A DNA stretch of 32,302 bases, taken from contig ONSJ01000015.1 in NCBI GenBank assembly GCA_900320515.1, positions 1-32,302 of the forward strand, read 5' to 3'. The notes under the pieces were generated by a model that searched no databases, was not told the origin of the DNA, and worked only from the letters and a program-made list of their open reading frames with translations. Positions 1-5,533 of this stretch are shown here, piece by piece. The first letter of the stretch is position 1; each line of letters begins with the position of its first letter. The DNA comes from an uncultured Methanobrevibacter sp. (GTDB lineage Archaea > Methanobacteriota > Methanobacteria > Methanobacteriales > Methanobacteriaceae). Made by a program: the position numbers and the translations under genes.

Positions 1-1
1 T

Positions 2-58
2 ATTAAAATTAAAGAAAAATTAGAACGAATTTTCATCGAAGTGAAACTTCAAGTGTAA
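2..58 (+). CDS. Possible 3' end of a gene entering from the left
   Basis: Frame 2 is open from the window edge to a TAA at 56-58 and encodes 18 charged and aliphatic residues ending KLQV. It could be the C-terminus of an upstream gene convergent with the SpoIIM-like gene. It is too short to identify and could be chance. Sequence to the left of the window would settle it. Confidence 0.2.
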   Translation: MKIKEKLERIFIEVKLQV

Positions 59-111
59 AAAATTAAATTTTAAAAAAGCCTATAAAATTTTACAGACTCA
101 TTTTTTAAAAA

Positions 112-702
112 TCAAATTCCGAAATACCATTTTACTATTAACTCGACAATATTGCATTCGATGACCGCTGCAATTGCAAGCAGGACAACAACAACCACAA
201 TCATTATCAGAATATCCTTAAGTTCCCTTCTATGCTCATTTAAAACATTTGTGAAACTTTTTGTTTTAATCATTTCAACTTCAAGCTTTGTTATTTTGAA
301 TGCACATGCAAGGGAAAATATTGATGCTGCATATTCAATAATTCCATGAGGCAAAATGGTGACTGAAAAAAAGGTCAAATCAGTACCGAAGGGCATTCCA
401 ATACTTATGGCATTGAATATTATGATAAGCAGCGAAATTACTGAAAACAGCAATCCGCCAACGATTACAATCAAATCCGCAAAGAGATTATGCAAAAACA
501 AATCAAAGGTGTTCAGTTTAGGCATAGACTCATTCACACTCAGAGTTCCATTGGCTTTTGCCTGAAGAAATCCCTTTGTAATCTGGCCGTAATGATCTCC
601 GATGTTGATAAAGGTAAAGACTGCAGCCCCAACTGCAAAAATCAAAAATATGACTAATGAAATCAGCAATACTTTTTTGTTTCTTTTGAAAAATTCCTTC
701 AT
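112..702 (-). CDS. SpoIIM/DUF95-family integral membrane protein
   Basis: A 196-residue membrane protein. Hydrophobic segments lie at about residues 11-33, 75-100, 102-138 and 161-183. The PHGIIE motif at 118-123, after a loop rich in small residues, is the signature region of the stage II sporulation protein M (DUF95) family, which is widespread in non-sporulating archaea. The archaeal members have no established role; a part in membrane or envelope remodelling is only inferred from the bacterial sporulation protein. I place the start at the internal Met (MKEFFKRNKK), which gives a normal positively charged N-terminus. An upstream in-frame Met at 759 would add 19 unlikely residues. The gene diverges from the small zinc-ribbon gene at 773 across a 70-bp spacer. 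Confidence 0.75.
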   Translation of the reverse strand: MKEFFKRNKKVLLISLVIFLIFAVGAAVFTFINIGDHYGQITKGFLQAKANGTLSVNESMPKLNTFDLFLHNLFADLIVIVGGLLFSVISLLIIIFNAISIGMPFGTDLTFFSVTILPHGIIEYAASIFSLACAFKITKLEVEMIKTKSFTNVLNEHRRELKDILIMIVVVVVLLAIAAVIECNIVELIVKWYFGI

Positions 703-772
703 AATGTTAAGTATTATTTTTAAACTATTTAATAGGCAAACATTAAATATTACATGCACATAACATTAATAC

Positions 773-1027
773 ATGATTGGAACAATAGCAGTTGTGATAT
801 TATTCATACTTGTTGTTTCCGCCTGCTGTTGCAGCGACAGCAATTCATCCAGTAATAGCACAACCACACCAAAAAGAACTGCAAATACAACCTACCAGAG
901 AAATAACCATTACAATCGTTATGCATATTGCGAATGCCCATCCTGCGGCGCACCGTACTATGACGGGTATTGCGAGGAATGCGGATACCCCGACATCAAC
1001 CAGGGTTGGCTTGGAGAAGAATATTAA
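773..1027 (+). CDS. Small membrane-anchored zinc-ribbon protein
   Basis: An 84-residue protein of unknown function. Residues 1-17 form one hydrophobic segment, followed at once by Cys18-Cys19-Cys20. A Ser/Thr/Asn-rich linker (21-45) comes next, then a compact zinc ribbon with CPSC at 55-58 and CEEC at 67-70 (Cys53 is an extra cysteine). The V-S-A-C context before Cys18 resembles a lipobox, so lipid anchoring is possible, though the N-terminus lacks the positive charges usual in signal peptides. There is no Shine-Dalgarno sequence before the ATG. An AT-rich element about 25 bp upstream would fit leaderless transcription. An overlapping frame at 810-1046 is open but looks like a shadow, because the cysteine pattern exists only in this frame. 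Confidence 0.6.
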   Translation: MIGTIAVVILFILVVSACCCSDSNSSSNSTTTPKRTANTTYQRNNHYNRYAYCECPSCGAPYYDGYCEECGYPDINQGWLGEEY

Positions 1028-1295
1028 TAAAATAAGAAGTTATTAAATATTACAAAGAAAAAATAAAAAATTACTTTTTACCCATTCTCCATTTTTATAA
1101 CCTTTTTTTAAATAGATTATAATCCAAGTTTTAATAATTTCAAAATTACAAACTTTAAACAATTAACAATCTGAATAACTATCTTAATCATTAGATATCA
1201 TGTTGTAATCACATTCAACCTCTTGTTTTAAAAAATCTTAAAATTTACTTCCTTACTGATTTTTATTTTTTTACTTTATACATTAAAAGATATTC

Positions 1296-1314
1296 AAATT
1301 TGAGTTTAGAATTT
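1296..1314 (+). repeat. Inverted repeat 1, hsdS1 5' copy
   Basis: The element AAATTTGAGTTTAGAATTT spans the TTG start of hsdS1. Its first 14 nt match, inverted, the hsdS2 start region at 5487-5500. Nucleotides 2-19 match, inverted and without mismatch, the element at 5516-5533 that overlaps the hsdM stop. The encoded N-terminus (Met-Ser-Leu) is therefore shared by both HsdS proteins. Confidence 0.7.
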
Positions 1315-2565
1315 AATTATTATGAATTAGGTGAAATTTCAGATGTCAAAGGAGGAAAAAGATTACCTAAAGGACATAATTTAATAGAAACACCGAACAA
1401 TCATCCATATATTAAAGTTAAAGATATGAGTAATGATAAATTATTAAAACTCACGGAGGATTTTGAATATATAGAAAATGAAACATTTAATCAAATTTCT
1501 CAATATACTGTTAAAAAAAGTGATTTAATTGTTTCAATTGTTGGAACAATTGGTTTAACAAATATTATTGATTATTCATTAGATAATGCTAACTTAACAG
1601 AAAATTGTGCTAAAATTACCAATTTAAAAGAAGGATATAATATAGAATTCGTTTATTATTATTTAAATTCTAATATTGGTCAAAATTTGATTCAAGAAGC
1701 AACTGTAGGGGCTGTACAAAAGAAATTGCCTATAAAAAATATTAGAACATTAAAAATGCCTTTTCCGAATATAACTATTCAAAATAAAATCGTTAAAATA
1801 TTGTCAACAATTGATAAAAAAATTGAGATTAACAAAAGAATAAATAAAAATTTACTTTCTATTGCTGATGCAATTTTTAAGAAGGAATTCATAAATTTTG
1901 ATGAATATTTAGAAGAGGATTTAATTAGTTCTGATTTTGGATTAATTCCAAAAAATTGGTATTATAAAACTCTTGATGAGATTTCTGATGTTGCTATAGG
2001 GAAAACACCTCCACGTAAAGAAACTTGGTGGTTTTCAGAAAAAGAAGGTGTAAAATGGGTTTCCATTAAAGATCTTGGAAACTCAGGAACATATATTTTT
2101 GAAACATCAGAATATCTTACAGAAGAAGCAATTGATAAATTTAATGTAAAATTAATTCCAGAAGATACAGTAATTTTGAGTTTTAAACTAACTGTAGGTA
2201 GACTTGGAATAACAACTGAAGAAATGACTACAAATGAAGCAATTGCACATTTTAAACTAAATCAAGAAAGTCCAATATCAAAGGAATATCTTTACTTGTA
2301 TTTAAAAAACTTCAATTATGAAGAATTAGGAAGTACCTCATCAATAGCCAAAGCTATTAACTCTAAAATTGTTAAAAAGATTCCAATTTTAGTCCCGGAA
2401 TCAAATAAATTAAATGAATTTAAAGAACTATTTGAAAACCTTTTTAATGAAATCAAAAGTAATCAATTAGAGATAAACAATTTAACTAAACTAAGAGACA
2501 CATTACTTCCAAAGTTAATGTCTGGTGAAATTGATGTCTCGCAGATAAATTGTGATTTGAAATAA
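1300..2565 (+). CDS. hsdS: Type I restriction specificity subunit HsdS1 (probable silent cassette)
   Basis: A 421-residue, full-length, two-domain HsdS. The first target-recognition domain occupies about residues 1-165, a spacer helix follows at 165-200, the second domain starts at the GLIPKNW motif near 213, and the terminal helix ends in LRDTLLPKLMSGEID. This layout is typical of type I S subunits, which choose the bipartite DNA target for the HsdM methylase and HsdR nuclease. The reading frame is intact and starts at TTG within an inverted repeat. No Shine-Dalgarno sequence precedes the TTG, and the gene is about 4 kb from hsdM and inverted relative to it, so it may be a storage copy expressed only after inversion. 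A TATA-like stretch near 1275 leaves weak leaderless expression possible. Codon use is strongly AT-rich. Confidence 0.88.
   Translation: MSLEFNYYELGEISDVKGGKRLPKGHNLIETPNNHPYIKVKDMSNDKLLKLTEDFEYIENETFNQISQYTVKKSDLIVSIVGTIGLTNIIDYSLDNANLTENCAKITNLKEGYNIEFVYYYLNSNIGQNLIQEATVGAVQKKLPIKNIRTLKMPFPNITIQNKIVKILSTIDKKIEINKRINKNLLSIADAIFKKEFINFDEYLEEDLISSDFGLIPKNWYYKTLDEISDVAIGKTPPRKETWWFSEKEGVKWVSIKDLGNSGTYIFETSEYLTEEAIDKFNVKLIPEDTVILSFKLTVGRLGITTEEMTTNEAIAHFKLNQESPISKEYLYLYLKNFNYEELGSTSSIAKAINSKIVKKIPILVPESNKLNEFKELFENLFNEIKSNQLEINNLTKLRDTLLPKLMSGEIDVSQINCDLK
1937..1953 (+). repeat. Inverted repeat 2, hsdS1 central copy
   Basis: TTGGATTAATTCCAAAA encodes the GLIP(K) motif that opens the second target-recognition domain. 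The same 17 nt occur inverted in hsdS2 at 4879-4895. The core is itself a near-palindrome (TTGGA, five-base spacer, TCCAA), as expected for a tyrosine-recombinase core. Protein conservation of the GxIPxxW motif could also explain the identity. Confidence 0.5.
2503..2556 (+). repeat. Inverted repeat 3, hsdS1 3' copy
   Basis: By eye, 54 nt match the inverted hsdS2 element at 4303-4356 at 50 positions, including perfect 17-nt (from 2515) and 14-nt (ending 2556) runs. Identity stops abruptly at 2556, just before the hsdS1 stop, and the following sequences are unrelated. An abrupt edge inside a codon series points to recombination in addition to protein constraint. Confidence 0.65.
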
Positions 2566-2602
2566 GATTTATAATACTGAATGATATTTGATGGTGAGAT
2601 GT

Positions 2603-3070
2603 ATGGGTGAAGAAATACAATATGAGTGCGAAAAATGTGGTTTTATAATCAATGATTCTGATTTAAATTATTTTGTTGATGAAGAAACTAATTGTGTAAT
2701 AGAGCATGCTTCAGGCATGTTAACATTTGATATGGGGTATGGTTCTAAAATAAAAGGAAAAATAATTCCTTCATTTTGTCCAGATTGTTCTTCGGAAGTA
2801 CATTTTTATTATAATGAAAATGAATCTTTTGTAGGAGAAATAAAATCTGCCCTTGAACATGATGAAGAAAATTTTAAAGAGGTATTAGATGAAAAATATC
2901 CATATCGAACAATCAGTTCAGTATTGAAAGATTCTATTGGGCCTGAGGATAAAACCTATGGGAAATGCCCTAAATGTGGTAAAACATTACCATTAATCAT
3001 TGGGGATAAATGTGAATGCCCTAAATGTGGTGGAGAACTTTATGGTTTAATAAGTATTTTATATGATTAA
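2603..3070 (+). CDS. Zinc-ribbon protein of unknown function inside the hsdS segment
   Basis: A 155-residue soluble protein with four CxxC pairs, at residues 9-12, 59-62, 122-125 and 139-142. The last two pairs form a compact C-terminal ribbon (KCPKCGKTLP, then CECPKCGGEL). The first two probably make a second zinc site around an acidic, aromatic-rich middle. I do not recognise the family. ATG 2603 is chosen because GGTGA lies five bases upstream; an in-frame TTG at 2588 lacks such support. The gene starts 37 bp after hsdS1 in the same direction, so inversion of the segment would place it behind the active hsdM-hsdS unit. No catalytic motif is visible. Nucleic-acid binding or protein interaction is a guess from the zinc ribbons. 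Confidence 0.65.
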   Translation: MGEEIQYECEKCGFIINDSDLNYFVDEETNCVIEHASGMLTFDMGYGSKIKGKIIPSFCPDCSSEVHFYYNENESFVGEIKSALEHDEENFKEVLDEKYPYRTISSVLKDSIGPEDKTYGKCPKCGKTLPLIIGDKCECPKCGGELYGLISILYD

Positions 3071-3140
3071 ATGCTTAATGAATAATGCACTAGATGTGTA
3101 TTTGAATTATTGAACTTGATCCCATCAGAAATAACAACAT

Positions 3141-3169
3141 AATTTTATTTTTATTTTTTTTATTTTAAC
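3141..3169 (+). terminator. T-rich archaeal-type terminator region
   Basis: A stretch dominated by T runs of four to seven lies 70 bp after the zinc-ribbon gene, in the spacer facing the convergent recombinase gene. Oligo-T tracts without a strong hairpin terminate archaeal transcription. The rest of the 3071-3248 spacer shows no gene. Confidence 0.45.
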
Positions 3170-3248
3170 TTTAATTTGAGATATTAAACTATAAGATAAC
3201 ACTGTTATATATTTATTTTATAAAATTTTCACAAAGATAAACAATAAG

Positions 3249-4235
3249 TTATCCTATAAATTTCCTATGTGCTATTTTCACATTACTTTGATTTACCATT
3301 GCATATTGCATTGTTGTATCAATTTGAACATGTCCTAAAAGTTTTTGCACTTGTTCAATTGGCATACCTTTATCTATTGCATTGGTTGCCATTGTTCTTC
3401 TAAATTTATGAGGATGTACTTTTTTGATGTTGCATTTTTTTCCTAATTCTCGGAGTCTTGTTTCTACTCCACTTATTCCTAATCTTTCAAAAGGACTATT
3501 TAATGAAACAAATAATGCAGGATTTTCATCAGTTCTTTTATGTAAGTATTCCATTAAATGTATTTTTGTTCTTGCATCAAAGTATACGACTCTTTCACTT
3601 TCTCCTTTTCCAAAAACTTTGCATTCTCTTTCATAAAAATTGATGTCTTCAATATTTAAGTTTACTAATTCTCCTACTCTTATTCCGGTAGAAGTTAAAA
3701 GTTCCACTATGGCTAAATCTCTTATTTCTTCACAATTATCTCTTAATATTTCTAAATTTTCATCAGTTAGTACTTCTTTTACTACTCTTCCAGTTTTAAC
3801 TCTATGAATTCGTCGTACAGGATTTTTTATAATATAATCTTCATCTTCAAGCCATGAAAAAAAGCTGGAGAATATTCTTCTCATATTATCAATAGTTGTC
3901 TTAGAAGATTGCTTAAAGTTTTTGTGATCAAAAAGATATCTTCTCAAATCATCGGTATTAATATTGTATACTTGTTTTTTAATTTTTAATAACATTTTTT
4001 CAAGAGTTGATTTGTAATATGTGAGTGTTTTATCTGAACGACCCTCAACTTGTTTTGCAGATAAAAACAAGTTAAGTAATTTAAAATTATCTATATCACT
4101 TAATTCATCATTATTATCAATCACATCAATATCCTGCAGGGATTCTAACAATGAATTTGTCAATTTTATATATTGGCCCTGATTTAAATAGGGTTTCATT
4201 TGATTTTGAATTTTTGAAATAATCTTTGTTTTCAT
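3249..4235 (-). CDS. Tyrosine recombinase (XerC/D-like), probable hsdS invertase
   Basis: A 328-residue site-specific recombinase. An N-terminal SAM-like core-binding domain (about 50-140) is followed by a catalytic domain with the full set of residues: Arg186 (TSTGIRVGEL), Lys210 in the beta-hairpin (FGKGESE), His276 and Arg279 (HPHKFRR), His302 (LLGH) and nucleophile Tyr311 (TTMQYA). It is the usual length for an integron or Xer-type enzyme with no extra arm-binding domain. GAGG lies about 8 nt before the ATG, and the gene begins 22 bp after hsdS2, so it probably ends the hsdR-hsdM-hsdS transcript. Its position between two inverted hsdS genes suggests it inverts them; a chromosome-dimer or prophage role is less likely because no other phage gene or dif-like site is seen nearby. 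Confidence 0.88.
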   Translation of the reverse strand: MKTKIISKIQNQMKPYLNQGQYIKLTNSLLESLQDIDVIDNNDELSDIDNFKLLNLFLSAKQVEGRSDKTLTYYKSTLEKMLLKIKKQVYNINTDDLRRYLFDHKNFKQSSKTTIDNMRRIFSSFFSWLEDEDYIIKNPVRRIHRVKTGRVVKEVLTDENLEILRDNCEEIRDLAIVELLTSTGIRVGELVNLNIEDINFYERECKVFGKGESERVVYFDARTKIHLMEYLHKRTDENPALFVSLNSPFERLGISGVETRLRELGKKCNIKKVHPHKFRRTMATNAIDKGMPIEQVQKLLGHVQIDTTMQYAMVNQSNVKIAHRKFIG

Positions 4236-4257
4236 ATTATCGCCTCTATTAAATATC

Positions 4258-5496
4258 TTAATATAAAAGTAGTAATAGGATTATCTTAACAAAAAGAAAG
4301 TCATCACAATTTATCTTCGAGACATCGATTTCACCAGACATTAATTTAGGAAGTAAAATATCTCTAATCTTTTCTAAATTGCTTATCATTGAGTTATTAT
4401 GATTAATTACTTCATAATAACTTTCATAAATTATATTGAACTTCTCAATTAGATCTTTTGGAGGATAAGCTATTTTTATTATTGAAAAATCAGTATAATT
4501 CAATGTTTGTCTTACTGAACCTGATGCTAATGTAACTACCCATTGATTAAATCTTTTTGATTTAATGAACATGTTCACGAAGTTTTCATAACCTTCTTCA
4601 ACTTTAAAAGCAACATAAACAGGACTAACACATCCATCATAATCAAAATCATTTCTTCCAATAGAACCAATATTGACTCTTGCAGGATTATATGCAAATT
4701 CTTTTTGTTTAACTACTATATATTTTTCAATACTTTTACTAAAAACCTGTTTATCAAAATATTCTTCGGATAAAATCAAATTACCTGTATTCACAGCAGA
4801 AAATACTTTATAATCATTATTTCCAACTTTTTCTTTAATCTGAGTTGTTACTTCACCTAATGATAACAAATCCCATTCTTTTGGAATTAATCCAATTTCA
4901 CATTCTTCTAATTCTTCTATAGAAAAATCATCATAATAAACAAAAAAAGAATTATACACAGTCTCAATTTGTTCTTCTAAATTTTTATTTATCTTTTCTA
5001 AATTTTCAATTTTTGATTCAATATTGTCTATAATTTCCACAATGATATCTTGATTTTCAAGAGAGGGTAAATTAATATCAATTGTTGATAATTCAGAGAA
5101 AGTTATTTGTGGAAATGTTCCAGATCTTGATTCTGCTAATCCCTGTAAAAAATTAACAACATCTTTATTCTTCAAAATATAATATAAATACTTTGATCTT
5201 ATTTTATCTTTTTTAGGACGTAATACCATTAGTTTTGTAGATGCTACATAATTTTTTGATTCAAAATCTACAAATGCATAATGTTTATTAGCAGGCCTAA
5301 TTTCTGAATATAAAATGTCTCCTTTTTGAAATAACTTTTTAAATTGTCCTTTTATATCTCTATTTGGAACAAATTCATGATTTAAAACTTTACCATTAAA
5401 AACATCAGAAGTATTGATTAATACAATGTTTTCAGTACTTTTATCGAAAGTTTCAGATATCGAATCACATAATTCATCTAAATAAACTAAACTCAA
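4258..5496 (-). CDS. hsdS: Type I restriction specificity subunit HsdS2 (expressed position)
   Basis: A 412-residue HsdS that confers DNA target choice on the HsdR-HsdM-HsdS complex. Target-recognition domain 1 covers about residues 1-145, a long coiled coil follows at 148-182, domain 2 opens at GLIPKEW near 201, and the distal helix ends in IRDILLPKLMSGEID. I choose the TTG at 5496-5494 because an AAAAGGTG ribosome site sits 8 nt upstream and the Met-Ser-Leu start matches HsdS1. The GTG at 5505 overlaps that ribosome site. The protein ends with an unusual hydrophobic tail (FLFVKIILLLLLY) absent from HsdS1, starting exactly where the shared 3' repeat ends. The gene follows hsdM by 36 bp and precedes the recombinase by 22 bp. 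Confidence 0.88.
   Translation of the reverse strand: MSLVYLDELCDSISETFDKSTENIVLINTSDVFNGKVLNHEFVPNRDIKGQFKKLFQKGDILYSEIRPANKHYAFVDFESKNYVASTKLMVLRPKKDKIRSKYLYYILKNKDVVNFLQGLAESRSGTFPQITFSELSTIDINLPSLENQDIIVEIIDNIESKIENLEKINKNLEEQIETVYNSFFVYYDDFSIEELEECEIGLIPKEWDLLSLGEVTTQIKEKVGNNDYKVFSAVNTGNLILSEEYFDKQVFSKSIEKYIVVKQKEFAYNPARVNIGSIGRNDFDYDGCVSPVYVAFKVEEGYENFVNMFIKSKRFNQWVVTLASGSVRQTLNYTDFSIIKIAYPPKDLIEKFNIIYESYYEVINHNNSMISNLEKIRDILLPKLMSGEIDVSKINCDDFLFVKIILLLLLY
4303..4356 (-). repeat. Inverted repeat 3, hsdS2 3' copy
   Basis: Partner of 2503-2556 (50 of 54 matches counted by eye). Recombination here would invert only the recombinase and zinc-ribbon genes, exchanging the 3' ends of the two hsdS genes and the gene that follows each. 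Confidence 0.65.
4879..4895 (-). repeat. Inverted repeat 2, hsdS2 central copy
   Basis: Seventeen nucleotides identical, on the minus strand, to 1937-1953, at the junction between the first and second target-recognition halves. Crossing over here would make hybrid S subunits with the first domain of one gene and the second domain of the other. Confidence 0.5.
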
Positions 5497-5500
5497 ATTT
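5487..5500 (-). repeat. Inverted repeat 1, hsdS2 start copy (B)
   Basis: AAATTTGAGTTTAG on the minus strand, containing the TTG start of hsdS2 and identical to 1296-1309. The ribosome binding site lies outside the repeat, so inversion at this point would give the incoming hsdS1 the hsdS2 translation signal. Confidence 0.65.
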
Positions 5501-5504
5501 ATCA

Positions 5505-5512
5505 CACCTTTT
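5505..5512 (-). promoter_or_regulatory. Ribosome binding site deciding the hsdS2 TTG start
   Basis: AAAAGGTG lies 8 nt before the TTG at 5496. It makes the upstream GTG (5505) unlikely as a start, because that codon overlaps the site. The equivalent position before hsdS1 has no G-rich element. Confidence 0.65.
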
Positions 5513-5515
5513 AAA

Positions 5516-5533
5516 AAATTCTAAACTCAAATT
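5516..5533 (-). repeat. Inverted repeat 1, second copy (A) at the hsdM stop
   Basis: AATTTGAGTTTAGAATTT on the minus strand begins immediately after or within the hsdM stop codon. It matches 1297-1314 over 18 nt, longer than the match of copy B. Copies A and B share 13 nt and repeat directly with a 34-nt period. It may be an alternative crossover point or a scar of earlier rearrangement. Confidence 0.6.

Larger units (their letters stand above)
1296..5500. other. Putative invertible hsdS segment (about 4.2 kb)
   Basis: The segment contains hsdS1 (+), a zinc-ribbon gene (+), a tyrosine recombinase (-) and hsdS2 (-). It is bounded by inverted copies of a 14-nt sequence that carries the TTG start codon of each hsdS gene. 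Further inverted pairs lie at the central motif and at the 3' ends. Recombination between the outer repeats would swap which hsdS follows hsdM. Recombination at the inner pairs would exchange target-recognition domains or only the 3' ends. Type I loci with this architecture are known in bacteria as phase-variable specificity systems. That this copy actively inverts is inferred from sequence only. Confidence 0.65.

Noticed and set aside
810..1046. Second open frame overlapping the 773-1027 zinc-ribbon gene
   Set aside because: Its translation has no coherent motif, while the 773 frame shows a hydrophobic anchor and a CxxC ribbon.
1300..2565. hsdS1 as a pseudogene
   Set aside because: The frame is open over the full two-domain length with all conserved HsdS motifs and no stop or frameshift; lack of a ribosome site fits a silent cassette better.
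3249..4235. Integrase of a prophage or integrative element
   Set aside because: No phage structural, replication or excisionase genes, no tRNA gene and no direct-repeat attachment pair are visible; the flanking repeats are inverted and lie within hsdS genes.
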